A DNA stretch of 64,000 nucleotides from contig JAFZIP010000005.1 of NCBI GenBank assembly GCA_017554325.1, positions 1 through 64,000 of the forward strand, in the 5' to 3' direction. The DNA is from Bacteroidales bacterium. GTDB lineage: Bacteria > Bacteroidota > Bacteroidia > Bacteroidales > WCHB1-69. Positions 1 to 10,200 of the stretch are shown here, in pieces. Position 1 is the stretch's first letter. Every line of letters begins with the position of its first letter. The notes under the pieces are model-generated. The model saw nothing but the letters and a program-made list of their open reading frames with translations, was not told where the DNA came from and did no database searches. Both the position numbers and the translations under genes were made by a program.

Positions 1-3000
1 GTGCTGGAAGTGATGTTCGTGTGCTCGTACCAGTCGAAGCTGTCGCACGCAAATGCCGTCGTGTCGCCCGTGTTGCTGTGGCCCACCGTCAGTTTCAGCG
101 TCACCACTGAGTCGCAACCCGAGACGTTGGTAAATGTATGCGTCAGGTTGTCGCAGCTGGAGGTGATATTGGTATGCTCATACCAATCGAAGCTGTCGCA
201 CGCAAACGCCGTCGTGTCGCCCGTGTTGCTGTGGCCCACCGTCAGTTTCAGCGTCACCACAGAATCACAACCAGAGGCGTTGGTAAAGGTGTGCGTCAGG
301 CTGTTCGTGCTGGAAGTGATATTCGTGTGCTCGTACCAGTCAAAGCTGTCGCAAGCAAACGCTGTCGTGTCGCCCGTATTGCTGTGGCCCACCGTCAAGT
401 GCAGCGTCACCACAGAATCACAACCAGAGGCGTTGGTAAAGGTGTGCTTCGGAGCCACCGCAGGAGTTGAGGTATAGGTAGTACCATACCAAGTGAAATT
501 GTTACAAGCAAATGCTGTCGTGTCTCCCGTGTTGCTATGGCCTACGGTCAAATGCAAGGTCACCACAGAATCGCAACCAGAGGCGTTGGTGAAGGTGTGC
601 TTCGGAGCCACAACAGGAGTTGATGTATAGGCAGTGCCATACCAAGTGAAACTGTTACAAGCAAACGCTGTAGTATCTCCTGTATTGCTATGGCCCACCG
701 TCAGGTGCAACGTCACCACAGAGTCACAGCCGCTGGCGTTCGTAAAGGTATGCGTCAGGGCTTCAGTGCTTGAGGTTATATTGGCATGCTCGTACCAATC
801 AAAACGGTCGCACGCAAACGCCGTCGTGTCGCCCGTATTGCTGTGGCCCACCGTCAAGTGCAGCGTCACCACAGAATCACAACCAGAGGCGTTGGTAAAG
901 GTGTGCGTCAGGACTTCCGTACTCGAAGTTATATTGAGATGCTCGTACCAGTTGAAACTGTTGCAAGCAAAGGCTGTCGTATCACCCGTGCTGCAATGCC
1001 CCACCGTCAAATGCAACGTCACCACACTATCACAGCCGCTAACATTGGTAAAGGTATGCTTCGGAGCCACAACAGGAGTTGAGGTATAGGTAGTGCCATA
1101 CCAAGTGAAACTGTTACAAGCAAATGCCGTTGTATCGCCCGTGTTGCTGTGGCCCACGGTCAAGTGCAACGTCACCACAGAATCGCAACCAGAAGCATTG
1201 GTGAAGGTGTGTTTCGGAGCCACCGCAGGGGTTGAAGTATAGGTCGTGCCATACCACGTGAAACTGTTACATGCAAACGCCGTGGTATCACCCGTGTTGC
1301 TGTGGCCCACGGTCAAGTGCAGCGTTACCACGCTATCACAGCCGCTGGCATTGGTAAAGGTATGCTTAGGAGCCACCGTAGGTGTTGATGTGTACGTCGT
1401 GCCATACCACGTGAAACTGTTACATGCAAACGCCGTGGTATCACCCGTGTTGCTGTGGCCCACAGTCAGGTGCAGCGTTACCACGCTATCACAGCCGCTA
1501 ACATTGGTAAAGGTATGCTTCGGAGCCACCGCAGGGGTTGAAGTATAGGTCGTGCCATACCATGTAAAACTGTTACAAGCAAATGCCATAGTATCGCCCG
1601 TGTTGCTGTGGCCCACGGTCAGGTGCAGCGTTACCACGCTATCACAGCCGCTAACATTGGTAAAGGTATGCTTCGGAGCCACCGCTGGGGTTGAGGTATA
1701 GGTAGTGCCATACCACGTGAAACTGTTACATGCAAACGCCGTAGTATCACCTGTATTGCTATGACCCACCGTCAAATGCAAAGTTACCACGCTATCACAT
1801 CCGCTGGCATTGGTAAAGGTATGTTTCGGAGCCACCGCAGGGGTTGAAGTATAGGTCGTGCCATACCACGTGAAACTGTTACATGCAAACGCCGTAGTAT
1901 CGCCCGTGTTGCTGTGGCCCACCGTCAGGTGCAGCGTTACCACAGAGTCACAGCCGCTGGCGTTCGTAAAGGTGTGCGTCAGGGCTTCAGTGCTCGAGGT
2001 TATATTCGTGTGCTCATACCAGTCGAAACGATCGCACGCAAAGGCTGTGGTATCACCCGTATTGCTGTAATTCACTGTCAAGTGCAACGTCACCACACTG
2101 TCACAACCCGAGGCATTGGTAAAGGTGTGTTTCAGGCTGTTCGTACTGGACGTGATATTATGATGTTCATACCAGTCAAAACGGTCGCATGCAAACGCTG
2201 TCGTGTCACCCGTATTGCTATGACCCACCGTCAACTTCAACGTCACCAAGCTGTCACAACCGCTCACACTTTTAAACATGTGCGTCAAACTATTTGTACT
2301 GGAGGTGATATTGGTGTGCTCGTACCAATCGAAACGATCGCAGGCGAAGGCTATGGTATCGCCATAATAGACATCTCCGATGGTCAAATGCAGGGTCACC
2401 ACACTGTCGCAACCGGAAGCATTGATAAACGTGTGCGTCGGGGCAATGGCTGGGGTCTCCGTGTATGTTGTACCGTACCACGTGAAATCAACACATGAGA
2501 ACGCAGACGTATCGCCCGTATTGGAGTGACCAACCACCAAATGCAGGGTCACCACGCTGTCGCATCCGCTCACATTGGTAAAGGTATGCTTCGGAGCTAC
2601 TGCTGGAGTCTCTGTATAGGTCGTGCCATACCATGTAAAACTATTGCAAGCAAATGCTGATGTATCACCAGTGTTGCTATGCCCCATCGTCAAGTGCAAC
2701 GTCACTACACTATCACAGCCAGAGGCGTTGGTGAAGGTGTGTTTCAAATTGTTCGTACTGGAAGTAATATTGGTATGCTCATACCAATCAAAACGGTCGC
2801 AAGCAAACGCTGTCGTGTCACCCGTATTGCTATGGCCCACTGTCAAATGCAAGGTCACCACGCTGTCACAACCCGAGGCATTCGGAAACGTATGCGTAAG
2901 CGCATCCGTGCTGGAGGTGATATTCGTGTGTTCATACCAGTTGAAACTGTCGCAAGCGAACGCAGTCGTGTCGCCCGTATTGCTGTATCCAACTGTCAAG

Positions 3001-5176
3001 TGCAAGGTCACCACGCTGTCGCAACCCGAGGCATTGGTAAACGTGTGCGTCAAACCGTTTGTACTGGAAGTGATATTATGATGTTCGTACCAATCAAAAC
3101 TGTTGCATGCAAAGGCCGTGGTATCGCCCACGTTGCTGTGGCCCACCGTCAAATGCAAGGTCACCACGCTATCGCAACCTGATGCATTGGTAAACGTATG
3201 CGTAAGGGCATCCGTACTGGAAGTAATATTATGATGTTCGTACCAATCAAAACTATTGCAGGCAAAGGCCGTGGTATCGCCCACGTTGCTGTGGCCCACC
3301 GTCAGATGCAAGGTCACCACGCTGTCGCAACCGCTCGCATTCGTGAACGTATGCGTTAGTGCATCCGTGCTGGAGGTAATATTCGTATGCTCATACCAGT
3401 CGAAGCTGTCACAAGCAACAGCCGTCGTGTCACCCGTGTTGCTATGATTCACCGTCAAATGCAACGTCACCACGCTGTCACAACCATTTGCGTTCGTAAA
3501 CGTGTGCGTAAGGGCATCCGTACTGGAAGTAATATTCGTATGCTCATACCAGTCGAAGCTGTCACAAGCAACAGCCGTCGTGTCACCCGTATTGCTGTGA
3601 TTCACGGTCAAGTGCAAGGTCACCACACTATCACATCCTGAAGCGTTGGTAAACGTGTGGGTAAGCGCATCCGTGCTGGAGGTAATATTCGTATGCTCGT
3701 ACCAGTCGAAACTGTCACATGCAACCGCCGTCGTATCGCCCGTGTTGCTATGACCTACCGTCAGGTGCAAAGTCACCACACTGTCGCAGCCAGAAGCATT
3801 GGTAAACGTGTGGGTAAGCGCATCCGTACTGGAGATTATATTCGTATGCTCGTACCAGTTAAAACTGTCGCAAGCAACCGCCGTGGTATCGCCCGTGTTA
3901 CTATGGCCTACCGTCAGATGCAAAGTTACTACGCTGTCGCAGCCACTGGCATTGGTAAACGTGTGGGTAAGCGCATCCGTGCTGGAGGTAATATTCGTGT
4001 GCTCGTACCAGTCGAAACTATCACATGCAACCGCCGTCGTATCGCCCGTATTTGAATGGCCCACCGTCAGGTGCAAAGTCACCACACTGTCGCAGCCAGA
4101 AGCATTGGTAAACGTGTGAGTAAGGGCATCCGTGCTGTAGGTAATATTCGTATGCTCATACCAGTCGAAACTGTCGCAGGCAACCGCCGTCGTGTCGCCT
4201 GTATTGCTATGGCCCACCGTCAGGTGCAAAGTCACCACACTGTCGCAACCAGAAGCATTGGTAAACGTGTGGGTCAAGCTATTCGTACTGGAGGTTATAT
4301 TCGTGTGCTCGTACCAGTCGAAACTGTCACATGCAACCGCCGTCGTATCGCCCGTGTTGCTATGTCCTACCGTCAGGTGCAAAGTCACCACACTGTCGCA
4401 GCCACTGGCGGTGGTAAACATATGGGTCAGGCTGTTCGTACTGGTGGTAATATTGTGGTGTTCATACCAATCGAAACTGTTGCACGCAAACGCAATCGTG
4501 TCCACATAAAAGACATCTCCGATAGTCAGATGCAATGTCACCACACTGTCACACCCGGAAGCGTTGGTAAACGTGTGCTTCAAACTGTTCGTACTGGAGG
4601 TGATGTTATGGTGCTCATACCAATCGAATCTATCGCACGCGAAAGCTGTCGTGTCGCCCGTATTGCTATGGCCTACCGTCAGATGCAACGTCACCACACT
4701 GTCACACCCGGAAGCGTTGGTAAACGTGTGCTTCAAACTGTTCGTGCTGGAGGTGATGTTATGGTGCTCATACCAATCGAATCTGTCGCACGCGAAAGCT
4801 GTCGTGTCGCCCGTATTGCTATGGCCTACCGTCAGATGCAACGTCACCACACTGTCACACCCGGAAGCGTTGGTAAACGTGTGCTTCAAACTGTTCGTAC
4901 TGGAGGTAATATTGTGGTGCTCGTACCAGTCGAAGCTGTTGCAAGCAAACGCCGTGGTATCGCCCGTATTGCTGTGGCCCAGCGTCAAGTGCAAGGTTAC
5001 CACGCTGTCGCAGCCACTGGCATTGGTGAACGTGTGCGTCAAGCTGTTCGTGCTGGAGGTAATATTGTGGTGCTCGTACCAGTCGAAGCTGTTGCAGGCA
5101 AATGCCGTCGTGTCGCCCGTGTTGCTATGGCCCAACGTCAAGTGCAACGTCACCACTGAGTCACAGCCAGCAAGAC
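1..5176 (-). repeat. Tandem 153-bp (51-residue) coding repeat array, about 34 units
   Basis: The period is exactly 153 bp, checked at several places (for example linkers at 1078, 1231 and 1384, and at 2908, 3061 and 3214). Each unit encodes one Cys before the WY(E/G) motif and one in GCDSVVTL. Two linker types alternate in blocks. Type A is YEHTNITSSTNSLTHTF-like. Type B is YGTTYTSTPAVAPKHTF-like and occurs near 455-605, 1060-1830 and 2440-2593. Two units carry a GDV(Y/F)Y variant in place of the GHSNTG segment (near 2360 and 4510). Neighbouring units are nearly identical at DNA level, which points to ongoing unit duplication and homogenisation. The array continues past the left edge. Confidence 0.95.
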
Positions 5177-7172
5177 AAGTCAACCTGTGTTCATAATTGC
5201 CACTGGTCGTATAGGTCTGTCCATACCATGTAAAACTGTTACAAGCCGTGGCAAAGGTATCCACATTGAGGTGATTATGCACATCAACCTCTACCGTATC
5301 TCTTTTCTTACAACCGGCAGCACTCGTCACTTCAACATAATACGCCTTCGTTGCAACAGGATGAACAGTCACGGATGAAGTGGACGACAACAAGCTGCTC
5401 CCATCGTACCATGCGAATTCACAAGGAGAGTTGTTGGTAATACGCATGAAATCAATAAAGAGTCGTTCTTCGGCGTATGGACTGCCCGGAGCAATCTCGT
5501 CAATGGCCTCAATCTTGATGACTGAAGAAGCGGTGGCCGCATTGAAATTGAACGAATAGGTATCAAAGCTTCCAGGATTATTCTCATTACTACCCTGAAG
5601 GGTAACCGTGTCCGCATAGACATCATCTACTGAAACTCTAACTCTCGTGGCAGCTGGTTCAGCCGATCCAGTTCTAACCCACCCCTTCATGCTCAAATCC
5701 AGAGTAAAATCTTCGGACAAGTCCAGAGGTTTGGAAACTATCCGTCCAAAAACACTACCTGTTCCCAACCTGACAAAGCCATTCCCAGCAGAAAAAACTT
5801 TCTGACCGGAACCGAATAGGTCTGTAATGGTGGACAAGCGGCTCGTAATCTCCTGGTCATTTCCCACCACACCATCAAAATTCTCTATCAGAGGTTCTGA
5901 AAAGTCGGAACAATTGATTGCGCTGGCAGATATCTCAACACCATCACCCACACATGTAAACGGATTATCAGGGGTGATGGTCACCTCCGGCAACGGGGCC
6001 ACGGTCAGGTTGAGCACATACACACTGTCACAGTCACAGCAAACTGTTTTGAGCGTGTCATAGTACACGCCACTCTCGTTATATGCGTGTCCGCGCCACA
6101 GGTAGGGAGCGGCACTTTGACAAATAAACGCACTTTCTGAAAACTCATACGAAGGATTGACTTTCAGCATGAGCGTAATGATACTGTCACAACCATGAAC
6201 GGTCTGCAAGGTCACCCGATAGGGCGTAAAATCTTGCACGTGTGAAATATCCAGATCCGTGAAATTCGGATTCACCACCGATGTATAGGGATTAGGGGAA
6301 GAGCAAACAACCTCATAGAGGGTATCCTTGTCATACTTCTCATGCACAAAGGCAGAGCTGGTCACGCGGATGGTATCGCTGTTGAATATAACATAAGCAT
6401 CGTACGAGGTGTTCACTGTAGGGTTGACCACCATACTGGCGCTCTTGGGTTTGTCAACCCAATAGGCATAGGCATCAGTACCGAAATCGCGGACGGCACG
6501 TATGCGGTTCTGCGTGGAATTTTCGGTGTTGACTGCCGGATTATGATCGGCCGGAGTACGCGTCTGGTAGAAATACTGGCTACCTCTGACAACCAGCATC
6601 TGGTTTGCATTGACTCTCGTAGAAGTCCAGTAGTCATGACCATGGTTGCCGTTGTATTCATACATCCACTTCAAGCCATTAGGGTCACCACCAGCTTCCA
6701 CGATAGCAGATTCGATGAAAGGCAGCAGGCCGAAGATGTGACGCATCTGTATGGCATCCGGAATGTACCAGCCGTTGTAAAAGTCCACAGCCTCCGCAGC
6801 AGGCGACTGTCCCGACTCCAGCAAGAGACGTGTGTTATTCTTGCCTTCATAGGTCCACTCTGACAACCCGTAACGGCCAATACCGGTAGCATCGTCATAC
6901 AAATGTGACACCATGCCGGAGGGCAGGGTGCAGCCTGCATTAATCATGTAGTACTGCTTGTTGTTTGTCTTACTCACCCAACCGACATCGTTCAAGGCCA
7001 CTGCCCAGCCTTCCACGGGATTGTTCGGGTTAACATAGCAAATGATACCTTTAGAACTGTCGGGGAATACATATACATCGCCAATTTGGTAGATCTGAGC
7101 TTGTGCAACACCAAGTGCTGCCGCCAAGACCACCAAAGAAAGGAATACCCGTTTGAACAATGTATATCGCAT
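1..7172 (-). CDS. Giant secreted repeat surface protein (3' end beyond the left edge)
   Basis: Partial gene: it starts at ATG 7172 and is still open at base 1, so more than 2,390 residues lie in the window. A Sec signal peptide ends near residue 26 (GVAQA|Q). Residues about 30-250 resemble the DUF1566/fibro-slime type module seen in Bacteroidota surface proteins (GWYIP, YWTSTR, ending IRAVRDF). Two GCDSIITL/CDSVYVL segments follow, then a jelly-roll-like stretch and an Ig-like segment (about residues 390-650). From about base 5176 leftwards the protein is only tandem 51-residue units with HSNTGDTTAFAC, WYE and GCDSVVTLHLTVG cores. It lies 35 bp downstream of the 1588-residue gene, so the two are probably cotranscribed. 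The role is probably a cell-surface stalk or adhesin (inference). A C-terminal sorting domain, if any, is outside the window. Confidence 0.85.
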   Translation of the reverse strand, partial: MRYTLFKRVFLSLVVLAAALGVAQAQIYQIGDVYVFPDSSKGIICYVNPNNPVEGWAVALNDVGWVSKTNNKQYYMINAGCTLPSGMVSHLYDDATGIGRYGLSEWTYEGKNNTRLLLESGQSPAAEAVDFYNGWYIPDAIQMRHIFGLLPFIESAIVEAGGDPNGLKWMYEYNGNHGHDYWTSTRVNANQMLVVRGSQYFYQTRTPADHNPAVNTENSTQNRIRAVRDFGTDAYAYWVDKPKSASMVVNPTVNTSYDAYVIFNSDTIRVTSSAFVHEKYDKDTLYEVVCSSPNPYTSVVNPNFTDLDISHVQDFTPYRVTLQTVHGCDSIITLMLKVNPSYEFSESAFICQSAAPYLWRGHAYNESGVYYDTLKTVCCDCDSVYVLNLTVAPLPEVTITPDNPFTCVGDGVEISASAINCSDFSEPLIENFDGVVGNDQEITSRLSTITDLFGSGQKVFSAGNGFVRLGTGSVFGRIVSKPLDLSEDFTLDLSMKGWVRTGSAEPAATRVRVSVDDVYADTVTLQGSNENNPGSFDTYSFNFNAATASSVIKIEAIDEIAPGSPYAEERLFIDFMRITNNSPCEFAWYDGSSLLSSTSSVTVHPVATKAYYVEVTSAAGCKKRDTVEVDVHNHLNVDTFATACNSFTWYGQTYTTSGNYEHRLTCLAGCDSVVTLHLTLGHSNTGDTTAFACNSFDWYEHHNITSSTNSLTHTFTNASGCDSVVTLHLTLGHSNTGDTTAFACNSFDWYEHHNITSSTNSLKHTFTNASGCDSVVTLHLTVGHSNTGDTTAFACDRFDWYEHHNITSSTNSLKHTFTNASGCDSVVTLHLTVGHSNTGDTTAFACDRFDWYEHHNITSSTNSLKHTFTNASGCDSVVTLHLTIGDVFYVDTIAFACNSFDWYEHHNITTSTNSLTHMFTTASGCDSVVTLHLTVGHSNTGDTTAVACDSFDWYEHTNITSSTNSLTHTFTNASGCDSVVTLHLTVGHSNTGDTTAVACDSFDWYEHTNITYSTDALTHTFTNASGCDSVVTLHLTVGHSNTGDTTAVACDSFDWYEHTNITSSTDALTHTFTNASGCDSVVTLHLTVGHSNTGDTTAVACDSFNWYEHTNIISSTDALTHTFTNASGCDSVVTLHLTVGHSNTGDTTAVACDSFDWYEHTNITSSTDALTHTFTNASGCDSVVTLHLTVNHSNTGDTTAVACDSFDWYEHTNITSSTDALTHTFTNANGCDSVVTLHLTVNHSNTGDTTAVACDSFDWYEHTNITSSTDALTHTFTNASGCDSVVTLHLTVGHSNVGDTTAFACNSFDWYEHHNITSSTDALTHTFTNASGCDSVVTLHLTVGHSNVGDTTAFACNSFDWYEHHNITSSTNGLTHTFTNASGCDSVVTLHLTVGYSNTGDTTAFACDSFNWYEHTNITSSTDALTHTFPNASGCDSVVTLHLTVGHSNTGDTTAFACDRFDWYEHTNITSSTNNLKHTFTNASGCDSVVTLHLTMGHSNTGDTSAFACNSFTWYGTTYTETPAVAPKHTFTNVSGCDSVVTLHLVVGHSNTGDTSAFSCVDFTWYGTTYTETPAIAPTHTFINASGCDSVVTLHLTIGDVYYGDTIAFACDRFDWYEHTNITSSTNSLTHMFKSVSGCDSLVTLKLTVGHSNTGDTTAFACDRFDWYEHHNITSSTNSLKHTFTNASGCDSVVTLHLTVNYSNTGDTTAFACDRFDWYEHTNITSSTEALTHTFTNASGCDSVVTLHLTVGHSNTGDTTAFACNSFTWYGTTYTSTPAVAPKHTFTNASGCDSVVTLHLTVGHSNTGDTTAFACNSFTWYGTTYTSTPAVAPKHTFTNVSGCDSVVTLHLTVGHSNTGDTMAFACNSFTWYGTTYTSTPAVAPKHTFTNVSGCDSVVTLHLTVGHSNTGDTTAFACNSFTWYGTTYTSTPTVAPKHTFTNASGCDSVVTLHLTVGHSNTGDTTAFACNSFTWYGTTYTSTPAVAPKHTFTNASGCDSVVTLHLTVGHSNTGDTTAFACNSFTWYGTTYTSTPVVAPKHTFTNVSGCDSVVTLHLTVGHCSTGDTTAFACNSFNWYEHLNITSSTEVLTHTFTNASGCDSVVTLHLTVGHSNTGDTTAFACDRFDWYEHANITSSTEALTHTFTNASGCDSVVTLHLTVGHSNTGDTTAFACNSFTWYGTAYTSTPVVAPKHTFTNASGCDSVVTLHLTVGHSNTGDTTAFACNNFTWYGTTYTSTPAVAPKHTFTNASGCDSVVTLHLTVGHSNTGDTTAFACDSFDWYEHTNITSSTNSLTHTFTNASGCDSVVTLKLTVGHSNTGDTTAFACDSFDWYEHTNITSSCDNLTHTFTNVSGCDSVVTLKLTVGHSNTGDTTAFACDSFDWYEHTNITSS

Positions 7173-7207
7173 ATATGGTATCTATTTTTTGTTTCTTATA
7201 ATTCAGT

Positions 7208-10200
7208 TTAAAAATCTATGGTTGGGCGCACCTTATGCCTTTGTGATTTAATGTTCGTAGCAAAGTGGCCAGAATAATCAAGGTGCCAGCACTGGTTATT
7301 ATTCGCTTCGGAGGAAGAGAGATAGTAGGTCTGTCCGAGATCCATCACGGTAGCGCCTATCCCATTCAACTTAATCAACGTGGAGTTAACTGCCACACGG
7401 TTTCCAAAGACAAGGTTAAGCTCTCCCATTGCCGGCAAGTGCCATCCAGAAGCCTCCGAAGAATTCACCCCTCTGGTAACGGCATCATAATAATAGCAGT
7501 AGTAAGCTGCAGGCGCATTATAGGAAAACTCCATGCCTATGGATTGCTCCGCATACTGCTTGATCATAATGGTATTGCCTAATCCGTCCAAATCAAACAA
7601 AGCGTCGCGTTGATAAGGGCAGAACGATTTGGCATGGATACTCTGATACAGCGTGTTTGGATTTGGGGCCCAGACAGAATACGCAGCAGGTGCGTCTTCC
7701 AAGGCAATGGCCTTACCATGCAGTCCGGTACGGTCCAGATAGTAAATCACCCCTTTTGCAGTCTTGTTCGTCATCAGGAAGGAATCAACCCTCAAAATTG
7801 ACCCGTCAGTGCAAAGCACATCTCCAGGTGCATTCACAGCTGGGATAACCCCGTCGTCCCAAGTCAGATGCGGAGTATTCACTATAATACCCATCGTGGT
7901 TTGGTCACCCACACAAATTTCGTTAGTGGTTGTGTCTATCTCCAAAATGATAAGGTTCAGAACATCCAGACTGTCGCATCCATCAGGTCGGGTATAGATG
8001 ACAGAATAGCGACCGGTTTCGGAATAGTCGTTGCCACGCCAATGGTAAGGATTCCCGTCGAGCTGGAAATTGGACGTCACCACTGTCGTATCCACAAACG
8101 GAGGCGGTGTTACCGTCAACACAAACGTGACAAGGGAGTCACAATGATGACTGTCGGCGCCCGCGAAGGAGTACGAAAACACGTGCGTTCCCGCCCGCTT
8201 TATAGCCTCATTCATCTCCGCATTGGTCGCCACCTCCGGGGCAACGTTCAACGGATTGGTATAAGTCAGATACTGGCTCTGGCACACCTCATCATATAAA
8301 ACAGTGTGTGTTCTGTTATACACATCCGCGATGGCGACACCCGGCAACGGAGCCAAAACCGCACTCCACCCTTCATCCGGCACCATACCCGCCAAAAACA
8401 TCAACGTCATGGCATTGCCATTGGAAATGATCAACTCAGGGATAGTGCTGAGATTGGTCAAATCGTACATGATGCTGTCCAGATCCTGTGTAGTGCCCGA
8501 TATGACAAGCAAATGCGAAGTGTTGGACAAATTCAACTCATCAAACCGCAATGTAATCGGTCTGCCGTCCAAGGATACAAACGTCTGCGTCAATATCTCT
8601 CCGGGTGAGTAATTGCCATCCTTTCCACCCGAATCATAAAGCCGGAATGACTGGTTACAGCTCAATGAATATGTACCATCAGCCATAGACAGCACGTTTG
8701 TTGTAATACCGTTCACAGACGGACAGTAGCCCTCCTTGTCCACACTGACATACAGCAAAGCCTGCTGCACAATGCCAGCGGTGTCATACTTGGACTGATC
8801 ATCCGAATTCGTGATAACCTCTTCCTTAAGCAGTTCTGTCTGGTTGTAATCAGCATACCAGCGCACCGTATAGGGTACTGCTATGGTTGATTGGGCGGTC
8901 AGATGGGCAGTCTCCTCATAGCACACCTTGTCGTGCTGCGTCAGGATAGAACATGTCCCAATCACCGCATCCCGAATGCTGACTAAAACGGTATCTCCCG
9001 GGTCTGCCATCGAGTATCCGCATTCGTCATCTTGAATCGTTAACGGATATACTTTTGTGGGTAACAGAGGCGCGATGTGGTCAATCACAGTTTCACCCGA
9101 CAATGCACTATAGTTCCTCACTTGAACACCTTCGCTGGTTGCATACGCAATGGAAAAATCCACCCTCGATGCCGGCACTGTACTGGTGGGCATAAACATC
9201 AACTGCACCTCCTCACCCGGACAGATAGTAGCATCTTGGAAAATTTTGACTTCGGGTGCCTTTTTCACTCCCAAGTAAATACTGTCTGTCAAGACAGCAC
9301 CGCAACCACCCTCAAACACTTCCACTTTGTACCAGCCATCGTCCGCACCACGTGGCACAAAAATAAAAGCCTCGGGTGAATCATACTCAAAACCATTAGG
9401 TCCCGACCAGTGATAACTGAACAAGTTGTCGGACTGCAAGGTGTGGACGGAAACTGTAGAGCCCTCGCAGGTAGTAATGGCTCTCAAACCTCCATCGAAC
9501 CAAGTGACTTGCAAGTCTGCCAGCAACGTAGGATAAAAGTTGACATGGAAATAGGCTCCGCAGGCATCCTGAATCATGCACGACATCGCAGAGTCAGTAC
9601 GCATGGTAATGTTGGGGAAAACACCCTCATTGTTCACACCCAGAATCTCGCCTTCTTTATTCGGCTTACTATATAATGTATATGTATAAGGCTCTGTTCC
9701 GTTGATACCCCGAGCATACACATTGCCGACGGTGGAATTGTGATCGCACAGAAGTGCGTAGGCATGTAGATGCGCTACAGTGGTGGTGCCGAAAACTATG
9801 GTGTCATAAAAAACAGTTTCCTCACACAACTCCATGGTAGTGGTCGGGAATATCTTCACAACATAAGTACCCGGAATGGACATGCGTATCGGTTCGTGAA
9901 GCGAGAATGCCCGGTCGTCATAACCTCCGACAGGCCCGCTGACAACCTGGAAATAGGTATTCAATGGAACAATAACTGACAACATCTCAAGTCCTGTAAC
10001 CGGCGAAGTATTGCGGCTCACTCGTGATATTTGTCCGGCATCGTATATGACATATTGGTTCATACACTCCTTCTGCACATGATAGCTCGGCACGTCCGTC
10101 AGCTCCACACTGTATATTGCGCCAAACGACACTCTCTTCTGGATAACCACTGAATCGCAGGACGTGACGATTTGAAAATGATACGGGCCGGACGGGAGAC

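Noticed and set aside
1..5176. Possible CRISPR array or non-coding satellite because of the regular period
   Set aside because: No constant repeat/variable spacer pattern of 25-40 bp; the whole 153-bp unit is conserved and coding.
1..5196. Many long plus-strand open frames (up to 367 residues) over the repeat array
   Set aside because: The 153-bp period is divisible by three, so every frame lacking a stop in one unit stays open through the array. The minus-strand frame is continuous from a signal peptide and matches a known repeat style, so the plus-strand frames are shadows.
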